A stretch of DNA of 64,000 nt from contig CAJXWZ010000008.1 in assembly GCA_913062815.1 (NCBI GenBank), positions 62,001-126,000 of the forward strand, read 5' to 3'. Under the pieces are notes generated by a model. That model saw nothing but the letters and a program-made list of their open reading frames with translations. It had not been told where the DNA came from and searched no databases. The position numbers were made by a program, and so were the translations under genes. Each line of letters starts with the position of its first letter. The stretch's first letter is position 1. Source of the stretch: an uncultured Colwellia sp. Lineage in GTDB: Bacteria; Pseudomonadota; Gammaproteobacteria; Enterobacterales; Alteromonadaceae. Of this stretch, positions 33,912-43,212 are shown piece after piece.

Positions 33912-35720
33912 CTATTTTATCGTGGCATTAATATGATTAATTGTTAATTTTTTCATATCCCAGGCACCTGTTGGGCAACGCTCAGCACACAAGCCACAGT
34001 GCAAGCACACGTCCTCATCTTTAACCATTATATGACCTGTTCTTAATGGCGCAGACACGAGCAAGCTTTGCTCTTCGTTTAATTCAGGCACATGAAACTG
34101 CTTAACCATTTGTTCGTCATCAACTTGCTCTTCAACAAAGTTGATACAGTCCATTGGGCAAACATCTTCGCAGGCAGAGCATTCTATACAGGTGCTTTCG
34201 GTAAACACCGTATGCACATCACAGTTCAAACAACGACTGGCCTCAGCTAACGCTAGCTTTTCATCAAAGCCTAACTCAACTTCAGCTGATAAGGTTTTAA
34301 CCGCTTCATCCCATGAAATATGCGGTACAAGATTACGTACTTGATGATCAATACCACTTTGATAACTCCATTCATGAATACCCATTTTTTGGCTAACTAA
34401 ATTAAAACTGGTATCAGATCTGTCTTCGATGGGATCTGCGTTCTGACAATATAAATCGATGGAAATAGCAACTTGATGACCATTAGCCACGGCTGAAATA
34501 ATATTTTTCGGGCCAAAGGCGGCATCGCCACCAAAAAACACATCCGGCAAACTCGACTGTAATGACTGACTTTTTACTTTTGGGTTGCCCCATTGGTTAA
34601 ACTTAATACCAATATCACGCTCTATCCATTCAAAAGCAGTATCTTGACCAACCGCCACTAGGACTTGATCGCACTCCACCAGTAAGGTTTCTCCCGTTGC
34701 TTGTAAACTGCGATTGCCCGCCTTGTCATATACGGATTCAACTTGCTCAAACAACACAGCAACTAACTGGCCATTTTCAATTTTATATTCCAATGGATTA
34801 TAGTTAGGCATAATAGTTATCCCTTCTGCCGCAGCATCTTCCTTTTCCCAAGGAGAGGCTTTCATCGCAGCAAAACTTGAGCGTACTAACACGGTAACTT
34901 CTTCTGCGCCAAGTCGTTTGGCGGTTCGGCAACAGTCCATTGCAGTATTGCCACCACCTAACACCACCACCCTTTTAGGCGCTGGATTTTCATCCTCGTA
35001 CTTAAGGTGCTCAAACGAGACTTTTGCCAGCCAATTAATGCCTGTATCTATTTGCGGATGAGTTGCATTGCAGTCGAGTTGATCGTGTCCTGGAATTTTT
35101 AACCATCGACCATTGGGCGCCCCCGTACCGACAAATATCGCATCAAAGTTTGCTTGTAATAATTTATCTAAAGAGGTAATTTCTTCGCCAAAATGACACT
35201 CTAAACCCATATTGATAATATAGTTCAGCTCTTCATCTAATACGGTTTCTGGCAGACGAAAAGCGGGTATTTGGCTACGCATCATACCGCCTGCTTTAGC
35301 ATCTCGTTCAAACATGACTACATCGTAACCCAAGGGCAATAGGTCTCTCGCAACCGTCATTGACGCAGGGCCTGCGCCAATTAACGCAATACGTTTACCA
35401 TTTTTTTTATGAGGGATTTTCGGGAGAAAAGCACTGATATCGTCTTTATTATCAGCTGCGACACGTTTCAATCGGCAAATAGCGACAGGAGTTTCTTCAA
35501 CCCTTGCTCGACGACAAGCAGGCTCGCACGGCCTGTCACAGACTCTACCTAGAATCCCTGGAAAAACATTAGATTCCCAGTTAACTAAGTATGCTTCGGT
35601 ATAGCGTTTTTCAGCAATTAGGCGGATATACTCAGGCACAGGAGTATGGGCAGGACAAGCTTGCTGACAGTCAACCACGTTAAGAAAGTGCTGGTAATTA
35701 TCAGTATCAGTTTTCTTCAA
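33912..35720 (-). CDS. GltD-like FAD/Fe-S oxidoreductase with C-terminal ferredoxin domain
   Basis: A 602-residue protein with a TTG start after GGAG. The N-terminal Fe-S domain (about 14-80) has CQQACPAHTPVPEYI and GRVCDRPCEPACRRARVEE, as in glutamate synthase small subunits. An FAD motif GAGPASMTVARDL and an NAD(P)H motif GGGNTAMDCCRTAKRLGA follow. The C-terminal 130 residues add two ferredoxin-type clusters: CIECSACEDVCPMDC and CLHCGLCAERCPTG. It is the first gene of the operon with korA and korB. It could take electrons from the Kor complex through its ferredoxin part and reduce NAD(P)+, or run in reverse. That link is inference from the operon and domain set. Confidence 0.85.
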   Translation of the reverse strand: MKKTDTDNYQHFLNVVDCQQACPAHTPVPEYIRLIAEKRYTEAYLVNWESNVFPGILGRVCDRPCEPACRRARVEETPVAICRLKRVAADNKDDISAFLPKIPHKKNGKRIALIGAGPASMTVARDLLPLGYDVVMFERDAKAGGMMRSQIPAFRLPETVLDEELNYIINMGLECHFGEEITSLDKLLQANFDAIFVGTGAPNGRWLKIPGHDQLDCNATHPQIDTGINWLAKVSFEHLKYEDENPAPKRVVVLGGGNTAMDCCRTAKRLGAEEVTVLVRSSFAAMKASPWEKEDAAAEGITIMPNYNPLEYKIENGQLVAVLFEQVESVYDKAGNRSLQATGETLLVECDQVLVAVGQDTAFEWIERDIGIKFNQWGNPKVKSQSLQSSLPDVFFGGDAAFGPKNIISAVANGHQVAISIDLYCQNADPIEDRSDTSFNLVSQKMGIHEWSYQSGIDHQVRNLVPHISWDEAVKTLSAEVELGFDEKLALAEASRCLNCDVHTVFTESTCIECSACEDVCPMDCINFVEEQVDDEQMVKQFHVPELNEEQSLLVSAPLRTGHIMVKDEDVCLHCGLCAERCPTGAWDMKKLTINHINATIK

Positions 35721-35845
35721 AGTGTACTCCTTTAAATAAAATGATTTAAAAAGTATTTACTCGAATATCTACTGCTTTTTTATTGTTCTATTCTTAATTT
35801 AGACTATTTAGCTTACCTTGTTAATAAATAAATTGATTTAATACC

Positions 35846-37207
35846 TTAGTGCCATTTTTCGAAGTAAATTTTGGCTTGCTCTGTAACTTTTGGTGCCAAC
35901 AATACGGTTGAAATCATTGTTGGAATAGCCATTAAGGCGTACATAATATCAATTAAATTAATGACTAATGCTAAAGAGGACACCGCACCTACGATGATCA
36001 AGCACAAATAAAACCAAACATAGGCTTGTTCAAATTTTTTCCCTAATAAGAATTCTGCACATTTACTACCATAATACCAAAAAGTTAATACGGTACTGGT
36101 ACTGAGAAAAAACACCACTAAAGTTAGTAAATATCCGCCAACATTGGGAAAAGCTTGCTCAAAAACTTGTGCAGTTAAACTCACCCCTGTTAATTGTAAA
36201 TCTCCTACATCGGTCACTAAAATAGCTAATGCTGTACAAGTACAAACGATCAAAGTATCAACAATCGGGCCTAGTGTAGCAACCAAGCCTTCGCGGGTAG
36301 GTTCGTTGGTTTTGGCGGCGCCATGAGCCATTGATTCAGTACCTATGCCGGCCTCATTAGAAAAGGCCCCTCGTTGCACACCAACTAAAACCACTGAGCC
36401 AATAAACCCACCCGCTACAGAGTTACTAGTAAATGCCCCGATAAAGATAGAAGCGAATGCACTTGGAATAGCGGATAAATTTAATAGTAATACACCTAAG
36501 GTTAACAAGAAGTAGCAAATCACCATTACTGGTATAACTCGACTGGTTATTTTTGCTAAACGCTCAAGCTTGCCCAAGACAATGTAGGTAATTAAAAAGC
36601 AAAGTAGCAAACCAGTAATTAAGTCAAAAGTAAAATGACTATTAGCCGTTGCCATGCCATGAGGAATGGCGATAAAGTCACGCAATACTTGCACTAATTG
36701 ATTAATTTGAAAAATTGGCAATGCACCAAACATACCGCCTAAACAAAATAACCATGCTAATGGCAGCCATTTTTTTCCTAGTCCTTCACGAATAACGTAC
36801 ATTGGCCCACCTTGAATACGGCCACTGCGATCTAAACCACGATATTTTACTGCCAAGGTTGCCGTATAAAATTTAGTTGCAATGCCAACAAGTGCTGTTA
36901 TCCACATCCAAAAAACTGCACCAGCACCACCTATAGTGATAGCGACAGCCACCCCAGCAATATTTCCTAAGCCTAATGTACCGGATAAAGCGACCATCAG
37001 GGCTTGAAAGTGCGTCAAATCGCCTTGTGCTTTGTCTTCTTTTGATAGTTTACCTGAGGTGATGTCGACGGCATGCTTCAAATATCGGTAAGGGAGAAAA
37101 CGACTATGAAAGACAAAAAACAGTCCTCCCCCTACCAACAAAATAACTAAAGGTAATCCCCACATAAACGCGGCTATTTGTCCTAAGGTGTTGGTTAATT
37201 CAGTCAT
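35846..37207 (-). CDS. Sodium:alanine symporter family (AGCS) transporter
   Basis: A 453-residue inner-membrane symporter with about eleven helices. GTLGLGNIAGVAVAITIGGA, FWMWITALVGIATKFYTATL and VGVQRGAFSNEAGIGTESMA are AGCS signatures. Substrate is probably alanine or glycine with Na+, judged from the family. It lies 125 bp downstream of nothing related, and its own transcript likely starts in the 34-bp gap or from the NYN gene upstream. Confidence 0.92.
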   Translation of the reverse strand: MTELTNTLGQIAAFMWGLPLVILLVGGGLFFVFHSRFLPYRYLKHAVDITSGKLSKEDKAQGDLTHFQALMVALSGTLGLGNIAGVAVAITIGGAGAVFWMWITALVGIATKFYTATLAVKYRGLDRSGRIQGGPMYVIREGLGKKWLPLAWLFCLGGMFGALPIFQINQLVQVLRDFIAIPHGMATANSHFTFDLITGLLLCFLITYIVLGKLERLAKITSRVIPVMVICYFLLTLGVLLLNLSAIPSAFASIFIGAFTSNSVAGGFIGSVVLVGVQRGAFSNEAGIGTESMAHGAAKTNEPTREGLVATLGPIVDTLIVCTCTALAILVTDVGDLQLTGVSLTAQVFEQAFPNVGGYLLTLVVFFLSTSTVLTFWYYGSKCAEFLLGKKFEQAYVWFYLCLIIVGAVSSLALVINLIDIMYALMAIPTMISTVLLAPKVTEQAKIYFEKWH

Positions 37208-37241
37208 AATTTTATTATTATTCTTTTCAATGAATGGAGTA

Positions 37242-37724
37242 TTAGGCTAACAACAGACTGGCTTCTATTTTATGGTATTCATCCGCAGCATTAATCAACG
37301 AATTAGCAGTTAAATTCGGTACGCCATAAACTTGGGTATTAACATTAAATTCAGCTTTAATATGACTTAGTAACAAATCGAAATCACCATCGCCAGAAAG
37401 TAACACTATGGTATCAATATGCTCTTTTGCTGCAGCTTCCATAACGTCTATGGTAATGCCTACATCCCAATCACCTTTGGCTGAGCCATCACTACGTTGA
37501 ATATATGGTTTTAACTTAACATTGAAGCCAATATGTTTCAGTGCCTTTTGAAATTTATGCTGTTGATCATCGCTGCGTTGAATCGCATAAGCATTCGCTA
37601 CAACGATATCTCCTTGAGCCATAAGCTCTTGCCAGAGCAAACGATAATTAAATTGTCGTTGATAAGTATCTCTCGTGGTGTAATAAATGTTTTGTACATC
37701 AACAAAAACAGCAATTTTTCGCAA
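37242..37724 (-). CDS. NYN domain protein (LabA/DUF88 family)
   Basis: A 160-residue PIN-like nuclease-fold protein. The acidic residues of the fold are at FVDVQNIYY near the N-terminus, KGDWDVGITIDVMEAA and LLSGDGDFDLLL. The start is TTG with AGGAAG upstream. NYN proteins are predicted or shown RNases; the target here is unknown. It stands alone between the symporter gene and a divergent diguanylate cyclase gene. Confidence 0.88.
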   Translation of the reverse strand: MRKIAVFVDVQNIYYTTRDTYQRQFNYRLLWQELMAQGDIVVANAYAIQRSDDQQHKFQKALKHIGFNVKLKPYIQRSDGSAKGDWDVGITIDVMEAAAKEHIDTIVLLSGDGDFDLLLSHIKAEFNVNTQVYGVPNLTANSLINAADEYHKIEASLLLA

Positions 37725-37875
37725 AATACTTCCTTTTTTATACTTTAGTCGTAATCGGTATGTGTTTGTTCAAAAAACAAGCGAAATTACTTTGTAAACA
37801 CTTGTGACAGTCGTTAGATAACGGTAAAATGTTTACAAAATAATAACAAATCTATGCGTAGTTTAGGGATAAAGT

Positions 37876-38877
37876 ATGTCTTTCGACGAAAACTATCAAG
37901 TTACTTCTAACTTTAGCGAACTGACCCATGACTTTTTGTCTAGCCATTTAATTGCGCCAACGCCGGTAAACTACGCCGTAGTTTACCTTTATATAAGTAA
38001 TGAAAATGAATTACTGTGTGCAGCTATAGATAAAAGATTACAACAAGGTGAATTAATTACCGCTGACTTTATGGCGCAATTATTCGAACGTTTTGTCTCT
38101 TTTAGTCAAGAAGTTGAAAGCAAGATCTTGTCACCGTTTAAAGAAACATTAAATAAAACATTAGAAAAAATAAGCCATCAAGTCAGTAATGAGGTTAAGG
38201 CGAGCAACAGCTTACAAAAATTAGACAAAATTCTAACTAACACTGAACACCATAAATCTTTAGAGCAAATTGTTGGCTACTTATTTAACACTATAAATAA
38301 TAGTAAAGCTCAACACCAAGCATTATCAAAAGAACTAACGTTGACTCAACAAGAGATTAATCACCTTAAGAATAAACTTGAATCGTCAAGGCAAGAAGCA
38401 CTAGTTGATTCCCTTACAGGTTTGTTAAACCGTAGAGGCTGCGATAGTAAATTACAAAACATTAACTTTAATAATACCCATTCGACTTTAGCAATTGACA
38501 TCGATCATTTTAAAAATATCAATGATAAATTTGGTCATTTTGTTGGTGATAAAGTTATACAACGCATAGCCAAAACTATTCAAAGCCATATTAGCGAACA
38601 TGATTTAGCCGTGCGTTTTGGTGGCGAAGAGTTTATGGTTATTATGACCAATAAAGCAGTGACTGAAGCCAAAGTAATTGCGGAAAATATTCGTGTTTCT
38701 ATCGAAAACTTAAAGCTAGTTCAGAGGGAAAGCAATACCACATTACCCCCTATATCTGTCTCTATAGGTATTGCCCAAAACAATAATATGACAAACTGGA
38801 CAACCTTGTTTGAACACGCTGACAATGCATTATATCAAGCAAAAAACTCTGGTAGAAACTGCTGTATTTGTGCCTAA
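37876..38877 (+). CDS. GGDEF domain diguanylate cyclase
   Basis: A 333-residue protein without membrane segments. The N-terminal half (1-170) is helical, ending in a coiled coil (about 145-175). The GGDEF domain starts at DSLTGLLNRRGCD, with the active-site motif GGEEF at 249-253 and metal-binding DIDHFKNIND. The residues five before the motif do not form an RxxD inhibitory site, so product inhibition through the usual I-site is unlikely. It should make cyclic-di-GMP from GTP. The input signal for the N-terminal part is unknown. Confidence 0.92.
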   Translation: MSFDENYQVTSNFSELTHDFLSSHLIAPTPVNYAVVYLYISNENELLCAAIDKRLQQGELITADFMAQLFERFVSFSQEVESKILSPFKETLNKTLEKISHQVSNEVKASNSLQKLDKILTNTEHHKSLEQIVGYLFNTINNSKAQHQALSKELTLTQQEINHLKNKLESSRQEALVDSLTGLLNRRGCDSKLQNINFNNTHSTLAIDIDHFKNINDKFGHFVGDKVIQRIAKTIQSHISEHDLAVRFGGEEFMVIMTNKAVTEAKVIAENIRVSIENLKLVQRESNTTLPPISVSIGIAQNNNMTNWTTLFEHADNALYQAKNSGRNCCICA

Positions 38878-38980
38878 GTGTCAATCATTCCCAAAGAATA
38901 AAAGCGTCAATTTTGAAGTAACTCTGCTTAAATGCTAAACTGCGTTTTTTGTCTCTTTTACACGGTTAATCATAACTAAC

Positions 38981-41416
38981 ATGTTTTCTGTATTGCGCAC
39001 TTTCTTTTATTTCTTGTTAAAACTGCCATTGCGTTTATTAGTTCGCAGTAAAATTGTTTTAGATGCACAAACACCCGTAGAAACATCGTCTCGGCCGATT
39101 TTTTATATTGTTAGCCATCAATCGGCCAGTGATTTATTAGCACTGCAGAGAGCCTGTAAAAAGCAAGACTTACCTGATCCGCTTAGTAAAGTTAGCATTA
39201 ACGATAAATCATTTGACCGAACACTTTGTTTAGCAAAACCTACTTCTGTATGGGGTTTAAAACGTGGCAATACCAAAGCACTTCAACAAGGGCTTGAAGT
39301 ACTCAACCAGCATCACCTTGATAAAGAGCTTGATGCGCAACTTATTCCCGTTAATCACATATGGGGCCGTGTACCTACTCAAGAGAAAAATAAGGCTAAC
39401 GTTTCTTCTTTATTAGCAGAGCAAGCGGCCCCTACTTGGCTGCAAAAACTATTTATTGTTTTATTTTTAGGCCGCGATAACCTAATACGCTACAGCCAAG
39501 CACTTTCTTTAAGAAACATGTCTGACAATCACGGTAACGACGAAGCAACTGCGCATAAATTACTTCGTGTGGCGCGTTTTCATTTTCACCGTCAAAATAT
39601 TGCAGCTAAAGGACCACGCCTTATTCATCGCCAGCAAATGTTTACCGCACTGTTTGCCAACCCTTCCGTTAAACGCATCATAAAAGACGAAGCCAAAAGT
39701 AAAAACATCAGTACCGATAAAGTCAAAAAACAAGCCCAAAGTATGATGGAAGAAATTGCCGGTGATTACAGTGTTTCGCTAGTGCGTTTAAGTGATCGAG
39801 TTTTACGATGGCTATGGGCTAGGTTATACAAAGATATTAAAGTAAATAACTCTCAAGTATTGAGAGAGTTAGCACATGATGGCCACGAAATTATTTATGT
39901 ACCATGCCACCGTAGTCATATGGATTACTTGTTACTAACCTATATTATCTTACAAGAAGGGCTAGTCATTCCTCGCATAGCGGCCGGTATAAACTTAAAC
40001 TTTTGGCCTGCGGGACCCATCTTTAGAAAAGGTGGCGCATTCTTTATTAGAAGAAGCTTTGCCGGCAATCGTTTGTATTCGACAATTTTTCGTGAATATC
40101 TAGGGTTATTATTTGAGCGCGGATACTCGGTAAAATATTACACCGAAGGTGGCCGTAGCCGTACAGGTAGATTGTTAAACCCTAAAACCGGCATGCTTGC
40201 CATGACCATTCAAAGTCTTTTACGCGGTATAGATCGCCCTCTTACACTAGTTCCCGTATATTTAGGATACGAACACGTGATGGAAGTTGGTACTTATCAT
40301 AAAGAACTCAGTGGCAGCGAAAAGAAGAAAGAATCAATTTTTGGTGTGTTAAAAGCCATTAAAAATTTGCGCAACTACGGTAATGGTTATGTAAATTTTG
40401 GTGAGCCAATTAACATTAATAGTTTTCTTAATGAAAAAGTACCTGACTGGAAAGCGGCCATTAGCCCTATTGATCCGCAAAAACCGAATTGGTTAACGCC
40501 AACCGTAAATGATATGGCACATCAAGTAATGTTGGGAATTAATCAATGTGCAGCACTTAATGGTGTTGCCTTAGTTGCGCTTATTTTACATGCCAGCGAA
40601 AACAAAGCTTTAGCTAAATCAAATTTAGAAAATCATTTAGATTTTTTCCTTAATATTCAACGCAATGCTCCTTACAGCCCGCAAATAACCATACCAGAGG
40701 AAAACGGCGCCGCTTTACTTGAACATGTTATTTCACTCAACAAAGTAACTGTGTCAGAAGACAGTTTCGGTACGATTATCTCATTAAATAAATCAGCCAG
40801 CTTAGAGATGCGTTATTATCGCAACAATATCTTGCATACCTACACATTAATGGCATTAGTTTGTAAGTTACTCACACACAACAGCAAAATACCGCACGAA
40901 CAACTAACCTTACAAACGATAAATATATTAACTACTTTAAAAGATGATTTGTTCTTGTGGCAATCGCCTGAGCAAATCTCTCAACAAGTAGCGCAAGTAT
41001 TAACTGCGCTTGAGCGCTTAGATATTGCAAAGCAAACCAAAGCGCATTTTTGGTCATTAACCGATAATACTCAACTACTTAATCATGTACACTTAATGGC
41101 TGAATGTGTAGATGAAAGTCTACAGAGGTTGGCTATTATTACCTCTTTAGTCACTCGATTAGCACCGCTTTCAAGACGTGAATTAGAAGAAAAGGTTGTG
41201 GCTATTGCGAAGCGCCTGTCGGTATTAAACAATATCACAGCGCCTGAATTTATCGATAAAAAAGCGCAAGCCACCTTGATAAACACGTTACGAGAGTTAG
41301 GGTACATACAACTTAACGAAGAAGGCTTACTGATGATAAGCGAAACTATGCCTAAGCTTAAAACGTCAGTTACCAATCTAGTTTCTATTGAGGTTTTACA
41401 GAGTATTGCTAGATAA
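38981..41416 (+). CDS. plsB: Glycerol-3-phosphate 1-O-acyltransferase
   Basis: An 811-residue inner-membrane-associated enzyme of the PlsB family, matching the E. coli length (about 807). The acyltransferase motifs are PCHRSHMDYLLL, FIRRSFAGNRLYS, YYTEGGRSRTGRLLNPKTGM and LVPVYLGYEHVMEV. It acylates position 1 of glycerol 3-phosphate, the first step of phospholipid synthesis. The ATG lacks a strong ribosome binding site. In E. coli plsB neighbours dgkA and lexA; here lexA is 10 kb away. Confidence 0.96.
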   Translation: MFSVLRTFFYFLLKLPLRLLVRSKIVLDAQTPVETSSRPIFYIVSHQSASDLLALQRACKKQDLPDPLSKVSINDKSFDRTLCLAKPTSVWGLKRGNTKALQQGLEVLNQHHLDKELDAQLIPVNHIWGRVPTQEKNKANVSSLLAEQAAPTWLQKLFIVLFLGRDNLIRYSQALSLRNMSDNHGNDEATAHKLLRVARFHFHRQNIAAKGPRLIHRQQMFTALFANPSVKRIIKDEAKSKNISTDKVKKQAQSMMEEIAGDYSVSLVRLSDRVLRWLWARLYKDIKVNNSQVLRELAHDGHEIIYVPCHRSHMDYLLLTYIILQEGLVIPRIAAGINLNFWPAGPIFRKGGAFFIRRSFAGNRLYSTIFREYLGLLFERGYSVKYYTEGGRSRTGRLLNPKTGMLAMTIQSLLRGIDRPLTLVPVYLGYEHVMEVGTYHKELSGSEKKKESIFGVLKAIKNLRNYGNGYVNFGEPININSFLNEKVPDWKAAISPIDPQKPNWLTPTVNDMAHQVMLGINQCAALNGVALVALILHASENKALAKSNLENHLDFFLNIQRNAPYSPQITIPEENGAALLEHVISLNKVTVSEDSFGTIISLNKSASLEMRYYRNNILHTYTLMALVCKLLTHNSKIPHEQLTLQTINILTTLKDDLFLWQSPEQISQQVAQVLTALERLDIAKQTKAHFWSLTDNTQLLNHVHLMAECVDESLQRLAIITSLVTRLAPLSRRELEEKVVAIAKRLSVLNNITAPEFIDKKAQATLINTLRELGYIQLNEEGLLMISETMPKLKTSVTNLVSIEVLQSIAR

Positions 41417-41425
41417 TATTTAAGT

Positions 41426-41457
41426 GTAAACGATAAACGTACGTGTTTATCGTTTAC
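41426..41457. terminator. Hairpin between convergent plsB and mlaC-like genes
   Basis: Perfect 13-bp arms GTAAACGATAAAC / GTTTATCGTTTAC with loop GTACGT. Neither side has a long T-run, so efficiency is uncertain, but the position between two convergent genes fits a shared terminator. Confidence 0.6.
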
Positions 41458-41466
41458 TTAACCGAA

Positions 41467-42078
41467 CTATTTAGCGATAGAAGCCAATTCAACTGATACT
41501 TGCTCAACGCCTTGTTTAGCAATTCTTTTACTTAACTCTGCTTGTTTACTGCTAAGCAATGAAATACCTTCGACTACCATATCAAACGCTTTCCATTCAC
41601 CTGTTTTTTTGTTTCTTCGCATTTTAAAAATCACATCAATAGTTGGCTTATTTATATCTACTATTTGTGTTTTAATGGCAACAATCTTCTTACCTTCAAC
41701 CGATTTTTCAGGTTCAAAAATTACTTGCTGATTCTTATATTGCATCAAGGCTGTTGAATAAGTTCTCGCCAAATAATTGCGCATCGAGCCTACAAATTTA
41801 GCGCGCTGTTCTTTCGTGGTTTTACGTAAGTGCTTACCCAAAATACGGTATGAGGCATATTTATAGTCTATTGAAGGCATAAGCTCTTCTTCCACAATGT
41901 TTTGCATAAGCGCAGGAAACTTTTTAATTTCTTGCTGATTGGCAGCAATACGGCCAAATAATTTTGTACCTACATTTTCTAACACAACATATGGCGAAGT
42001 TGAAACATTTTCAGCTGACAAAACTGAAAAGGAGAACAACATAAAAAATGTCAGAATTAACGTTACAATGCGCTGCAT
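41467..42078 (-). CDS. MlaC/Ttg2D-like phospholipid-binding periplasmic protein, stand-alone
   Basis: The start is placed at ATG 42078, with GGGAG eight bases upstream. The protein has 203 residues, with a signal peptide ending LSA near residue 21. The mature part fits MlaC: MQNIVEEELMPSIDYKYASY, LGKHLRKTTKEQRAKFVGSM and KKTGEWKAFDMVVEGISLLS. MlaC shuttles phospholipids between the outer membrane and the MlaFEDB transporter. No mlaF, mlaE, mlaD or mlaB gene is nearby, so this copy is an orphan. Two TetR-type palindromes stand in its promoter region and the TetR gene is directly upstream, so it is probably a regulated paralogue induced by a membrane-active or lipid signal (inference). Confidence 0.85.
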   Translation of the reverse strand: MQRIVTLILTFFMLFSFSVLSAENVSTSPYVVLENVGTKLFGRIAANQQEIKKFPALMQNIVEEELMPSIDYKYASYRILGKHLRKTTKEQRAKFVGSMRNYLARTYSTALMQYKNQQVIFEPEKSVEGKKIVAIKTQIVDINKPTIDVIFKMRRNKKTGEWKAFDMVVEGISLLSSKQAELSKRIAKQGVEQVSVELASIAK

Positions 42079-42128
42079 TTTATACACTCCCAGAATAATA
42101 ATTTTAACGAATACGATTGTTTAAAACT

Positions 42129-42150
42129 GCAAACCGACCGTTCGGTTTGC
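42129..42150. promoter_or_regulatory. TetR operator in the mlaC-like leader
   Basis: A 22-bp inverted repeat, arms GCAAACCGA / TCGGTTTGC with a 4-bp centre CCGT. It lies just downstream of the predicted transcription start of the mlaC-like gene. Confidence 0.75.
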
Positions 42151-42162
42151 TTTGATGAAAGA

Positions 42163-42190
42163 ATAATAGCACCGACCGGTCGGTTTGTAA
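42163..42190 (-). promoter_or_regulatory. Promoter of the mlaC-like gene with TetR operator in the spacer
   Basis: Minus strand: -35 TTACAA (42185-42190), 16-bp spacer, -10 TATTAT (42163-42168). The spacer is filled by the perfect palindrome ACCGACCGGTCGGT (42171-42184), which shares its half-site with the other two operators. Repressor binding would block RNA polymerase directly. Confidence 0.7.
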
Positions 42191-42240
42191 CCTATTTTCT
42201 TTATAAGGAAAGTATTTAACTAAGATCTGTTAGTGCTAAG

Positions 42241-42825
42241 CTACTTTTTTAATGAACGGATGTATAGACAAAGCTCTGTGATAACTTGCTGAAATAATTC
42301 TTTATTTCGTGAACTTTTGGTTAGAGAAGTGGCGCCATGGAAGGTAGCAACAATAAAGTAAGCCACTTGATTAAATTTCAAATTTGGACGTAAATCACCT
42401 TCAACTTTAAGCAAAGCTTCAGCAATCAGTTCATTTAACTTTTGCTGCATTGATAAAATACGCAAACGGAAACCTTCATCAACATTGGCCATTTCTTCGC
42501 ACAGATTATTTAATGGGCAGCCACAAACCGCTTCACTACACACCATAGACTCACACATTGTCACGAAGAAATCGCATAAGCCTTCAATAGGATCATCTTG
42601 CGAAAGCGCTGGTTGCCATGTGCCTAAAAACATAGGTACAAAATTTTCTTCAAATACCGCATAACCTAATTCGAGCTTATTAGTGAAATGATAATACAGG
42701 GCACCTTTAGATATACCACAACGGCATAATATGGTTGATAAACTAGTGGCTTGAAAACCATGTTGATGAATTTCATCGGCGGCTATATCTAGAATTTTTT
42801 GACGGGTTTGTTCTGCATCACTCAT
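42241..42825 (-). CDS. TetR/AcrR family repressor
   Basis: A 194-residue repressor. The N-terminal helix-turn-helix (about 7-55) reads TRQKILDIAADEIHQHGFQA, then GISKGALYYHFTNKLELGYA. The C-terminal ligand domain has an unusual group of cysteines (MCESMVCSEAVCGCPLNNLC, about 91-110), which might sense an electrophile or oxidant; GCPLNNL itself is common in one TetR subgroup. Three matching palindromes, one in its own promoter and two before the mlaC-like gene, show probable autoregulation and control of that neighbour. Confidence 0.92.
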   Translation of the reverse strand: MSDAEQTRQKILDIAADEIHQHGFQATSLSTILCRCGISKGALYYHFTNKLELGYAVFEENFVPMFLGTWQPALSQDDPIEGLCDFFVTMCESMVCSEAVCGCPLNNLCEEMANVDEGFRLRILSMQQKLNELIAEALLKVEGDLRPNLKFNQVAYFIVATFHGATSLTKSSRNKELFQQVITELCLYIRSLKK

Positions 42826-42863
42826 GTCTACTGCTCTATTGTGTAACGAAAGTTTTCAAGTGA

Positions 42864-42892
42864 ACAATAACAAACCGATCGGTTTGTTGCAA
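42864..42892 (-). promoter_or_regulatory. tetR promoter with operator in the spacer
   Basis: Minus strand: -35 TTGCAA (42887-42892), 17-bp spacer, -10 TATTGT (42864-42869). The perfect 20-bp palindrome AACAAACCGATCGGTTTGTT (42869-42888) fills the spacer. Confidence 0.7.
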
Positions 42893-43212
42893 GTTTGATG
42901 ATAATTTAGGGTAAGTACTCATTGATCATTCCAATATAAAACTAGAACGCTTCTAATAAAGCTGGATCGACTTTAGGATTGATTTATTCTCTGAAGGCCT
43001 TATGGACTTAGGTGATTTTGTAAGGGGTGTTGAAGTCATAGGTAACCCAAACGTCCAATATAAAAAGGCATGTTAATAACGTTGTTTTGTTAATGGTGTG
43101 CAGTTTGCTTTCTTATATGAGTATAGAAAACTTTTATATATTCTCTAATTTTGGTAGATATCTTCCCGGTTGTTTCTATACTAAATACAAGTAGGGTTAA
43201 GGATGAATACTG
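42893..43212. other. 320-bp gap between tetR and the EAL-HDOD gene
   Basis: No gene or repeat recognised. The last part must hold the promoter of the plus-strand EAL-HDOD gene; AAGGA stands nine bases before its ATG. Confidence 0.5.
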
